Of a stretch of 6,899 nt of DNA, positions 1 to 5,550 are shown in pieces. The DNA comes from Alphaproteobacteria bacterium (lineage in GTDB: Bacteria > Pseudomonadota > Alphaproteobacteria > Rhodobacterales > Rhodobacteraceae). The notes below the pieces were generated by a model. It was not told the DNA's origin. It made no database searches and saw only the letters and a list, made by a program, of their open reading frames with translations. Each line of letters opens with the position of its first letter. Position 1 is the first letter of the stretch. The stretch lies in contig JAUIBJ010000182.1 in NCBI GenBank assembly GCA_030428025.1, positions 1 to 6,899 of the forward strand. Reading direction: 5' to 3'. Made by a program: the position numbers and the translations under genes.

Positions 1-84
1 TATGGCGCATTGGGCGACACCTCGACGCTGGCCGACCCCTCGGTGGTGGACGAGCTGATCGACAACCGCATGAACAGAAGCTGA
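1..84 (+). CDS. C-terminal fragment of an unidentified protein
   Basis: The reading frame is open from the first base and ends at a TGA at 82-84, giving 27 residues that finish DELIDNRMNRS. The start lies outside the window. I do not recognise the family; the visible tail is hydrophilic and acidic then basic, with no membrane segment or motif. Two hairpins directly after the stop, the second with a T run, support this being the true end of a plus-strand transcription unit. A chance open frame over so short a stretch cannot be fully excluded. Confidence 0.6.
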   Translation, partial: YGALGDTSTLADPSVVDELIDNRMNRS

Positions 85-96
85 TTTCCCTGTTGT

Positions 97-114
97 CCGG
101 GCCTTTCGGCCCGG
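97..114 (+). other. Stem-loop after the first gene
   Basis: CCGGGCC at 97-103 pairs perfectly with GGCCCGG at 108-114 around a TTTC loop. It lies 13 bases after the upstream stop codon. It has no T tract after it, so alone it would not be a classical terminator. It may stabilise the 3' end of the message or act with the following terminator. Confidence 0.6.
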
Positions 115-127
115 TGCGACCACTTAG

Positions 128-156
128 GGCCGGCGCCAGCGCGCCGGCCTTTTTTT
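128..156 (+). terminator. Rho-independent terminator
   Basis: GGCCGGCGC at 128-136 pairs perfectly with GCGCCGGCC at 141-149 (9 bp, loop CAGC) and is followed directly by seven T residues at 150-156. This is a strong intrinsic terminator for the gene ending at 84, and it insulates the lower-GC pair that follows. Confidence 0.92.
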
Positions 157-201
157 CGGCGTGGCTTCCATCGGCAGCCACCCAAGGGTTGCAACCTTGC
201 C

Positions 202-230
202 GTGACAATACATCCATTACGTGCTAAAGT
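202..230 (+). promoter_or_regulatory. Candidate sigma-70-type promoter for the 254-1155 gene pair
   Basis: GTGACA at 202-207 matches five of six bases of the -35 consensus. After a 17-base spacer comes TAAAGT at 225-230, matching four of six -10 bases and preceded by TG one base upstream (extended -10). It sits about 24 bases before the first start codon and just after a terminator, where a promoter is needed. The assignment is by eye only. Confidence 0.45.
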
Positions 231-253
231 AATTCAGATTTTGAGAGGTGATT

Positions 254-490
254 GTGTCGCAGAAGCCAAAGTGGATTGTGCTAGTAGAGGGCGCCGGCAA
301 GGCCATCGGGCTGGTCGCCGTTTTGAACGGTGCACTGATAATTCTTACGGACCCCCGCACTCCATTGGGCAGCTTTTCTCGAGGCACATGGACCTTCTTT
401 TTCGAGACGTACGAAGAATGCCTGAAGGAATCCAATTTGAGTGCGGAGGGGAAAAGAGAATGCAGTATAAAGCATGGGGTGCCGTCGTAG
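254..490 (+). CDS. Small single-span membrane protein, unknown function
   Basis: This 78-residue protein is not a family I recognise. The GTG start at 254 is chosen because GAGAGG at 243-248 lies five bases upstream; the in-frame GTG at 248 lacks a site. After a short basic N-terminus (SQKPK) comes a hydrophobic stretch at about residues 7-31, probably one membrane span. The remaining 45 or so residues are polar, aromatic-rich (TWTFFFETY) and contain two cysteines, in YEECLK and RECSIK, 14 residues apart. If the positive-inside rule holds, the tail is periplasmic and the cysteines could form a disulfide. Its last 31 bases overlap the start of the next gene in another frame, so the two are probably translationally coupled and act together. 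Base composition is lower in GC than the rest of the window. Confidence 0.6.
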   Translation: MSQKPKWIVLVEGAGKAIGLVAVLNGALIILTDPRTPLGSFSRGTWTFFFETYEECLKESNLSAEGKRECSIKHGVPS

Positions 491-1155
491 CCATCTCCTT
501 GGCCAGCGCGTCGGTGGCGCAGGAAGCGGGCAACTGTTCTGACATCGACCCGAGCGCGCCTGGTTCGCTAACGCTCATGGCCGAATGCATTGCGACGCTT
601 CAGAGCAAGCTCTCGGAGACTCTCGCGGAAAATAGCGCGCTTGAGCGTCAACATGAAGCGGCACAGGCCGAAACCGTACAACTCGCAAACGAAATCGAAG
701 CGATCAACCGGCTGCTTTCCCAAGCCGTTATTTCTTTCAACCGCAGCGAAAGGGCCGGGGGCGCATGTCCTCGGGGATGGTCACTATTTACCCCTGCCGG
801 AGGGCGCGTTATCGTCGGGGCAGGACAGCATACTAACGATGGCCTCAATGAATACCCCTCCTACGCTGACGATCCCGATGACGCGACTGGTGGCGAGGAA
901 CGGGTTAAGCTGAAGCTGCCTGAAATCCCCGCTCATGCCCACTACCTTTTGAACATGCGGCTGGCTTTTGATGAAGCACCAAATGCCGATGGGTTAACAC
1001 CGGGAAGCTCCTTCGCTGATGGTGGCGAACCGGGAAGGCTTTGGGTGGGAGGTTCGCCAATAAAAAGGCGACAGAATACAAGCGAAGCCGGTGATGGAGC
1101 GGCCCACAACAACATGCCACCCTACATCGCCCTCTATTTCTGCAAGAAGGACTGA
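460..1155 (+). CDS. Exported coiled-coil protein with a tail-collar-like C-terminal domain
   Basis: This 231-residue protein is probably exported. The ATG at 460 is chosen because GGAGGG at 445-450 precedes it by nine bases and because it puts a signal peptide at the N-terminus (hydrophobic residues 7-20, likely cleavage after SVA at residue 20). A much longer in-frame extension upstream would bury this signal. Residues about 42-92 are rich in heptad-like Leu, Ala, Glu and Gln and should form a coiled coil, suggesting a trimer or other oligomer. Residues about 101-231 resemble the collar domain of phage tail fibres and of microcystin-dependent-protein-like families: CPRGW at 103-107, GGRVIVGAG at 114-122, LPEIPAHAH at 153-161 and a terminal HNNMPPYIALYFCKKD. 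Cys103 and Cys228 could form a disulfide tying the domain ends. No phage gene surrounds it. A surface or periplasmic binding role is inference. Confidence 0.8.
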   Translation: MQYKAWGAVVAISLASASVAQEAGNCSDIDPSAPGSLTLMAECIATLQSKLSETLAENSALERQHEAAQAETVQLANEIEAINRLLSQAVISFNRSERAGGACPRGWSLFTPAGGRVIVGAGQHTNDGLNEYPSYADDPDDATGGEERVKLKLPEIPAHAHYLLNMRLAFDEAPNADGLTPGSSFADGGEPGRLWVGGSPIKRRQNTSEAGDGAAHNNMPPYIALYFCKKD

Positions 1156-1321
1156 CGAACGCGCCGGGACACCGTCCGCATCTTTGTCACAAACCTTTCG
1201 TTTTCGGTGTTTTTTCGGATTGCCAGACGGCTGGAACCCCGCGCCCGCACCGCTGTCTCTTTTCCGACCCGGCGTCGCAAACGGACAAGACGGGTGGGCG
1301 CCTGCGCCCCAAGCTGCGCCC

Positions 1322-2350
1322 ATGACAGCCCTCACCCCCGATACCACACAGGCCCCCTCCCGCACGGCGCATGGCATCGGTTGCATCCTGCTCGGCATGT
1401 GCCTTTTTGCCGGTCAGGACGCGATGATGAAGTCGCTTCTGCAGGTCTATCCGATCTGGATGCTGATGTTCGTGCGCTCCTGCGTCACGCTTCTCGTGCT
1501 GGTGCCGCTCATCCTGGCACTTGGCGGGCCGCACCGGCTGGTCTCGCCGCTCTGGCGGCTGCACCTGCTGCGGGCCGCGCTGTTCGCGGTGGGCTTTTCG
1601 CTCTTCTACACCGCCTTCCCCTTCATGGGTCTGGCCGAGGTCACAACGATCTTCTTCTCGGCGCCGTTGATGATTGCCATCATGGCAGCCGTTTTTCTGA
1701 AGGAACATATCGGCATTCACCGGGTCGGCGCGCTGGTCGTGGGCTTCGCCGGGGTGCTGATCGCAATGAACCCCGGCGGCGACAGCTTTTCCTGGATCGC
1801 CCTGCTGCCGCTGACCTGTGCGGCCTTCTATGCCGCCGGGCAGGTGCTGGCCCGGCGCATCGGGGACCGCGAATCGAGCCTGACGGTCGGGCTTTACACG
1901 CTCACCTTTACCGGGCCGATCCTGCTGTTCTGCGGCTGGCTCCTGAACGCCACGCTGAGTTTGGGGCCCGAATTCCATCACCTCCGCTGGGCCTTTCCGG
2001 CAGAAATGACCGATGACCTGTCCCGGCTTCTTATGCTGGGCATTGTCGGCATGGTGGCCTATATCCTGCTGTCGCGGGCCTATCAGGTGGCCGATGCCAG
2101 CATCGTTGCCCCCTTCGACTACAGCTATCTGCCCATCGCGGCGGTCATGGCCTGGCTGCTCTGGGGCGAGGTGCCGCCGGTCACCACCTTGCTGGGCATG
2201 GCGCTCATCATCCTCAGCGGGCTTTACATCGGCTATCGCGAACTGCACGCCGCCCGGCGCAAGGGCGAACCTGTGATCGTGGCCGAAACCGTCACCGCCC
2301 CGGGCAGCCCCCACCCCCAGAAAATCCCCGAGGACCAGACCTGGCCATAA
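1322..2350 (+). CDS. EamA/DMT-family transporter
   Basis: This 342-residue inner-membrane protein belongs to the drug/metabolite transporter superfamily, with about ten hydrophobic helices in two EamA repeats. The first repeat covers roughly residues 17-150, ending in GALVVGFAGVLIAMNPG; the second covers roughly 158-305 and has the typical region YQVADASIVAPFDYSYLP followed by WGEVPP and a final helix GMALIILSGLYIGY. Substrates in the family include amino acids, nucleosides and S-adenosylmethionine; the sequence does not say which applies. The ATG at 1322 is chosen because it gives normal family length and a short soluble N-terminus before helix 1. It has only a poor ribosome-binding site, and the frame is open 231 bases further upstream. 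The last 35 residues form a proline-rich polar tail beyond the transporter core. It appears to be monocistronic; no convincing terminator follows. Confidence 0.9.
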   Translation: MTALTPDTTQAPSRTAHGIGCILLGMCLFAGQDAMMKSLLQVYPIWMLMFVRSCVTLLVLVPLILALGGPHRLVSPLWRLHLLRAALFAVGFSLFYTAFPFMGLAEVTTIFFSAPLMIAIMAAVFLKEHIGIHRVGALVVGFAGVLIAMNPGGDSFSWIALLPLTCAAFYAAGQVLARRIGDRESSLTVGLYTLTFTGPILLFCGWLLNATLSLGPEFHHLRWAFPAEMTDDLSRLLMLGIVGMVAYILLSRAYQVADASIVAPFDYSYLPIAAVMAWLLWGEVPPVTTLLGMALIILSGLYIGYRELHAARRKGEPVIVAETVTAPGSPHPQKIPEDQTWP

Positions 2351-2463
2351 GCGGGAATTCGCCGGTTCGAGGATTTATCACTTTCGGTCGGATCGCAGAC
2401 GGCTAGCTGTTGGTGGACCGACACACGGTAAGAAACTTCACTTGTGACACCCCGGAGGAGATA

Positions 2464-2733
2464 ATGAAACATACCATCCTTGCCCTCGCCATTGCTGCGC
2501 CCGTTGCGCTTGCCGGCTGCATGACCCCCTATCAGGAACGGCAGGTGGGCGGCGCGCTGATCGGCAGCGGCGTCGGCTTCGTCACCGCCAAGGCGCTCGG
2601 TGCCGACGACGACTGGACGATCATTTCCACTCTGGCGGGTGCCGCCGCCGGTACGCTGGTGGCACGCAACACCGCCACCAATACCTGCGCCTATGCCACC
2701 GGCGACGGACGCTATCGCGAAGGTCCGTGCTGA
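2464..2733 (+). CDS. Small glycine-zipper lipoprotein
   Basis: This 89-residue precursor begins at an ATG preceded by an excellent GGAGGAG (2454-2460). Residues 1-18 are a lipoprotein signal with lipobox LAGC, so Cys19 should be lipidated, leaving about 71 residues. The mature part has two small-residue-rich stretches, GGALIGSGVGFVTAKALGA and TLAGAAAGTLVARN, typical of glycine-zipper membrane-associated segments found in small outer-membrane lipoproteins. The tail has two further cysteines (in TNTCAY and the C-terminal residue), which could pair. Met20 follows the lipid-bearing Cys, so no Asp(+2) inner-membrane retention signal is present and outer-membrane sorting is likely. Exact function is unknown; envelope structure is an inference from the family. 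It stands alone, with a hairpin just downstream. Confidence 0.85.
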   Translation: MKHTILALAIAAPVALAGCMTPYQERQVGGALIGSGVGFVTAKALGADDDWTIISTLAGAAAGTLVARNTATNTCAYATGDGRYREGPC

Positions 2734-2762
2734 CGGGCTCTGCAAGCCTGACCTAACCACCT

Positions 2763-2786
2763 GAAGGGCGCCCGCCGGCGCCCTTC
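2763..2786 (+). terminator. Hairpin between convergent genes, no T tract
   Basis: GAAGGGCGCC at 2763-2772 pairs perfectly with GGCGCCCTTC at 2777-2786 (10 bp, loop CGCC). It lies between the lipoprotein stop (2733) and the end of the convergent LysR gene (2826), so it could serve both strands. Neither side carries a T run, so it is a probable but non-canonical terminator or 3'-end stabiliser. Confidence 0.6.
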
Positions 2787-2825
2787 GGCTCTGCCGCAAC
2801 TTCGGCCTTGCCGCGCCGCAATGCC

Positions 2826-3746
2826 TTATTGCGCTGCGGTAATCTGCGGCGGCGCGACGCTGGTGCCGTCCTCCTCCGATGCGGCGAGCAGCCAGTCGCG
2901 CATCGCAGCCACCCTCGGATCATCGGCCCTCGCAGCCGGATAGGCCACCGAATAGATGGTGACAGGCGGCGTCATGACGTCGAACAGCCGCACCAGCCGC
3001 CCTTCCTCCAAGGTCTGTCTCACGATCGCGTCCCAGGCCAGCGCTATGCCCTGTCCGCGTTCGGCGGCCGTCATGTTCAGTTCGCAATTTGCGTTGAACG
3101 TGCCGCCCAGTCGGCCGGTTGGCGCCAGAACACCCGCCTGCCGGAACCACTCGGCCCAGCCATCCATCACCTCGTCGCGCAAAAGCGGTTCTGCCAGTAG
3201 CTCCTGTGGCGTGCCGATCCGCGCCGCGACATCGGGGCGTGCCACCGGATACCGCCCGGTGCGCAGCATCGGCAGCACATGGCAACCCGGGATCGGGCTG
3301 TCGCCCCAATGAATGATCATGTCCGCATCGTTGGCGGCGAAATCCGTCTCCGGCGCCCCGGCCGCATTGCGGATCGAGATCGCCTCTCGCAGCGGGCAGC
3401 GGTCGAGCCGGGGCACCAGCCAGCGCGCATTGAAGGCCGCCGTGGCCTGTAGCCGGAAGGGAGCGGTGCGCGCGTCCGCCATGGCCTTGCCGGTGGCAGC
3501 GGACAGATCGCTCAGAATCGAGGTCAGGGCGTGGCAATACGCCTCCCCCGTCTCGGTCAGCACCAGCCGGTTGGCAGCGCGGAGGAAGACCGGCTGGCCC
3601 AGATGTTCCTCCAGTGTCTTCACCTGATGGCTGATCGCCGAGGGCGTGACGCAGAGTTCCTCCGCGGCTGCCTTGAAGCTGAGATGCCGGGCCGCGGCCT
3701 CGAAGGCGCGGAGGGCGGAAAACGGGGGAAGGCGTGTCGTGATCAT
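2826..3746 (-). CDS. LysR-family transcriptional regulator, GcvA-like
   Basis: This 306-residue cytoplasmic regulator starts PPFSALRAFEAAARHLSF, the hallmark of the GcvA/AmpR-like branch of LysR regulators. The winged helix-turn-helix spans about residues 8-66, with recognition region CVTPSAISHQVKTLEEHLG and wing FLRAANRLVLTETG. The effector-binding domain covers about 95-290; the NARWLVPRL segment at 106-114 and the DADMIIHWG segment at 140-148 are typical of this branch. Length is normal and no frameshift is seen. It is divergent from the exported HExxH protein, with 103 bases between starts, and a perfect T-N11-A dyad lies immediately upstream of its start. That layout suggests it represses itself and controls the peptidase gene. 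The effector cannot be told from sequence. Its start codon has a poor ribosome-binding site. Confidence 0.93.
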   Translation of the reverse strand: MITTRLPPFSALRAFEAAARHLSFKAAAEELCVTPSAISHQVKTLEEHLGQPVFLRAANRLVLTETGEAYCHALTSILSDLSAATGKAMADARTAPFRLQATAAFNARWLVPRLDRCPLREAISIRNAAGAPETDFAANDADMIIHWGDSPIPGCHVLPMLRTGRYPVARPDVAARIGTPQELLAEPLLRDEVMDGWAEWFRQAGVLAPTGRLGGTFNANCELNMTAAERGQGIALAWDAIVRQTLEEGRLVRLFDVMTPPVTIYSVAYPAARADDPRVAAMRDWLLAASEEDGTSVAPPQITAAQ

Positions 3747-3749
3747 GGG

Positions 3750-3762
3750 TGAACCGGGTTCA
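3750..3762. promoter_or_regulatory. Candidate LysR-type operator (T-N11-A dyad)
   Basis: TGAACCGGGTTCA is a perfect inverted repeat (TGAACC, one central base, GGTTCA) and has exactly the T-N11-A form of LysR-type binding sites. It begins three bases upstream of the LysR start codon on the minus strand, so binding there would block initiation of the regulator's own gene. Further upstream, AAACG at 3775-3779 and CGTTT at 3790-3794 form a weaker inverted pair that might be a second, activation-type half. Confidence 0.5.
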
Positions 3763-3849
3763 TCTGCCGTTGAGAAACGATCCTTTGAGCGTTTGTTTAC
3801 CCAAGGTTAGCATGACTCCCACATTCAGCCAAATCCGATGGAGGGTGCC

Positions 3850-4392
3850 ATGCTACCCCTGCCCCGGTTCGCGCTCGCGCGGATCGCCCCGATCGTCTTT
3901 GCCTTTTTCCTGGGCCTCGGCCCCGCCGCTGCGGACGCGGCCGAGCCCGCGCCGAACTGGCGGCACGCGGCATCGCTGCCTGAGTTGGTGCAGATCCTCG
4001 ACGGCTGGCTCGACAGTGCGAGCCCCTGGCCGTCCCGCGCGACGCCGCCACGGATCCGCATGATCTCTCCCCAGCGGGCGCTGGCAATGTCGGCGGGCGA
4101 GGGCCGGCTGGGCGCCAATCGCCGCGGGCTTTACGACCCCGACACGCAGACGATCTTCCTCGTTCGGCCCTGGTCGATGCGCAACCCGCAGGACGCAAGC
4201 GTGCTTCTGCATGAACTGGCCCATCACCGGCAGGCCACGGCGCGGCACTGGGTCTGTCCCGGCCAGCAGGAACTGCCCGCCTACAGGCTGCAGGCGGCCT
4301 GGCTGGCCGAAAGGGGCGAGAGCATTCCGATCAACTGGATCGCCGCGACGCTCGCCGGCGGCTGCCGGCCCGACGACTTTCACCCCGACTGA
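3850..4392 (+). CDS. Exported HExxH putative zinc peptidase
   Basis: This 180-residue protein has a signal peptide: basic start, hydrophobic residues 12-24, then GPAAADAAEPAP with likely cleavage near residue 30. The ATG at 3850 is chosen because GGAGGG at 3840-3845 precedes it; the in-frame ATG at 3838 overlaps that site and adds four residues. The mature part carries VLLHELAHHRQ, giving an HExxH zinc motif (His121, Glu122, His125). Sixteen residues after His125 is Glu141 in ELPAYRLQAAWL, a plausible third ligand. Cys136 and Cys172 bracket the C-terminal part and may form a disulfide. It looks like one of the small periplasmic DUF-type proteins of alphaproteobacteria with a degenerate or minimal metallopeptidase core (possibly DUF6647, from memory). 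Proteolytic activity is inferred from the motif only. It is divergent from the LysR gene and ends at a strong terminator. Confidence 0.85.
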   Translation: MLPLPRFALARIAPIVFAFFLGLGPAAADAAEPAPNWRHAASLPELVQILDGWLDSASPWPSRATPPRIRMISPQRALAMSAGEGRLGANRRGLYDPDTQTIFLVRPWSMRNPQDASVLLHELAHHRQATARHWVCPGQQELPAYRLQAAWLAERGESIPINWIAATLAGGCRPDDFHPD

Positions 4393-4444
4393 AACCGGAT
4401 AGGAACTTCCCGTCCCGGCGCACCCAAACCGCCGGGCCGTCACT

Positions 4445-4471
4445 GGGCCGCGCCACGCGGCCCCTTTTTTT
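4445..4471 (+). terminator. Rho-independent terminator of the HExxH gene
   Basis: GGGCCGCG at 4445-4452 pairs perfectly with CGCGGCCC at 4456-4463 around a CCA loop, followed by one C and seven T residues at 4465-4471. It ends plus-strand transcription from the HExxH gene. The convergent dehydrogenase stops only seven bases further right, so its message reads through the same inverted repeat, without a T tract in its own direction. Confidence 0.9.
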
Positions 4472-4477
4472 GCCGCG

Positions 4478-5281
4478 CTATTGCGTTGTCCAGCCGCCAT
4501 CCACCGGAATCGCCGTGCCGGTCACGTTGTGCGCCAGCGGATCGCAGAGCCAGAGCGCCAGCGCGCCGATCTCGGCCGGATCGGAAAGCCGCAGACTGGG
4601 TTGTTTCTCCTTCAGCAGATCGGCCACCGCCGCATCGCGGTCGTCGCCGATCTCCTGCGCGCGGGCGTCGATCTGCGGCCCGATCAGGGTGGTTTCCGTC
4701 CAGCCCGGGCAGATGCAGTTCACCGTCACCCCGCCGCTTTCCCGGCTGCCCACGGCGGCATATTCCAGCGCGGCCACCTTCGACAGCCCCACGATCCCGT
4801 GCTTGGCCGCCACATAGGGTGCCTTGTTCACCGATCCGATAAGCCCCTGCACCGAGGCGATATTGATCACCCGACCGTAGCCGCGTTCGGCCATGACCGG
4901 CAGCGCGGCCTGCATGGTGTAGAACGCCGCCGAAAGGTTGACGGCGATGATCGCCTCCCATGTCTCGTGCGGCATGTCCGAAAGCGGCGCGGTGTGCTGG
5001 ATGCCGGCATTGTTGACAAGAATATCCGCCCCGCCCCAGTCCGCGACGGCCTGCATCAGATGGGTGATCTGGGCGGGATCGCGCAGATCGCCGTGAAAGA
5101 ACTCCGCCTGCGGCGCGCCAAGGCCCTTCAAACGCGTGCACACCTCCTCGATCTGGGCGTCGCCCGCGAGGCCATGCACGGCGATCCGCGCCCCCGCCCC
5201 GGCCATCTCCTCGGCCACGCTCAGCCCGATGCCCTGCACCGACCCGGTGATCAGCGCCGTCTTTCCCGTAAGATCCGCCAT
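4478..5281 (-). CDS. Short-chain dehydrogenase, probable D-3-hydroxybutyrate dehydrogenase
   Basis: This 267-residue cytoplasmic NAD(P)-dependent oxidoreductase has the classical SDR layout: nucleotide motif TGSVQGIG (12-19), NNAG (90-93), and the Asn115-Ser143-Tyr156-Lys160 catalytic tetrad, the last two in YVAAK. The segments NNAGIQH, INIASVQGL, YVAAKHGIVGL, CICPG, EKQPS and the terminal VDGGWTTQ match 3-hydroxybutyrate dehydrogenases (bdhA/hbdH type), which interconvert 3-hydroxybutyrate and acetoacetate in polyhydroxybutyrate and ketone-body use. The start at 5281 is chosen because GGAGGAG lies seven bases upstream (5289-5295 on the minus strand); a longer frame to 5323 lacks one. About five to seven extra residues around 176-184 (AVGSRESGG) interrupt a usually shorter loop before the CICPG motif. 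Substrate remains a homology inference; other sugar- or alcohol-type SDRs are possible. Confidence 0.88.
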   Translation of the reverse strand: MADLTGKTALITGSVQGIGLSVAEEMAGAGARIAVHGLAGDAQIEEVCTRLKGLGAPQAEFFHGDLRDPAQITHLMQAVADWGGADILVNNAGIQHTAPLSDMPHETWEAIIAVNLSAAFYTMQAALPVMAERGYGRVINIASVQGLIGSVNKAPYVAAKHGIVGLSKVAALEYAAVGSRESGGVTVNCICPGWTETTLIGPQIDARAQEIGDDRDAAVADLLKEKQPSLRLSDPAEIGALALWLCDPLAHNVTGTAIPVDGGWTTQ

Positions 5282-5461
5282 GCCCTTTCTCCTCCCCTTC
5301 GGCCGTCGGCCATAGGAAAGCACCCCGGCCAGCCCGGATCAATCGCCTTCGCCGCCGCCGGGTGGCACGGCGGCAAAGCCCCGCCATGCCGTCCGATACG
5401 GCGTTTTTTCGCGCTACGCCTCGCAATTTCCGCGCCAATGCCCCACCTTTTTGCCCAAGGG

Positions 5462-5518
5462 GCCGCTTTCCTTGCCTTCCGGCATGACCTATAAGCGGCT
5501 TTAAAAAACCGAAGCGGC
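5462..5518 (+). promoter_or_regulatory. Candidate accB promoter region with repeated AAGCGGC
   Basis: The 269 bases between the dehydrogenase and accB start codons must hold both promoters. TATAAG at 5490-5495 matches five of six -10 bases, with a poor -35 candidate TTTCCT at 5467-5472 (17-base spacer). AAGCGGC occurs at 5493-5499 and again at 5512-5518, and inverted as GCCGCTT at 5462-5468, so repeats flank and overlap the proposed -10. A regulator site is possible. No convincing dehydrogenase promoter was found by eye, and the rest of the gap shows only GC-rich short dyads. Confidence 0.28.
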
Positions 5519-5550
5519 GGCCCCTCCGTCGCATCTGGCCGAGGATAGAG

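Noticed and set aside
202..459. A longer reading frame that would extend the collar-like protein 86 codons upstream from a GTG at 202
   Set aside because: It has no ribosome-binding site, overlaps the promoter candidate and the small protein gene, and would bury a clear signal peptide that follows a good ribosome-binding site at 460.
460..1155. Prophage tail-fibre remnant
   Set aside because: The gene has an intact signal peptide and no neighbouring phage structural, chaperone, integrase or lysis gene in the window; a remnant would normally lack a Sec signal.
1187..2314. A 375-codon open frame on the minus strand opposite the EamA transporter
   Set aside because: The product is rich in Gln, Arg, His and Gly with no domain; it is the usual antisense shadow of a GC-rich membrane-protein gene, whose plus-strand product is unmistakable.
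2384..2421. TCGGTC...GACCGA inverted pair upstream of the lipoprotein gene
   Set aside because: Six-base arms 26 bases apart without symmetry around a promoter are too weak to call.
3838..3849. Alternative start of the HExxH gene at the ATG at 3838
   Set aside because: The GGAGGG ribosome-binding site begins inside this codon and points to the ATG at 3850; no comparable site precedes 3838.
5354..5374. GCCGCCG/CGGCGGC dyad upstream of the dehydrogenase as a regulatory hairpin
   Set aside because: A 7-bp stem of simple GCC repeats with a 7-base loop is expected by chance at this base composition, and no T tract or gene end is near.
4481..5494. A 337-codon plus-strand frame opposite the dehydrogenase
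   Set aside because: Antisense to a gene with an intact SDR catalytic tetrad; product shows only Arg/His/Gly-rich shadow composition.
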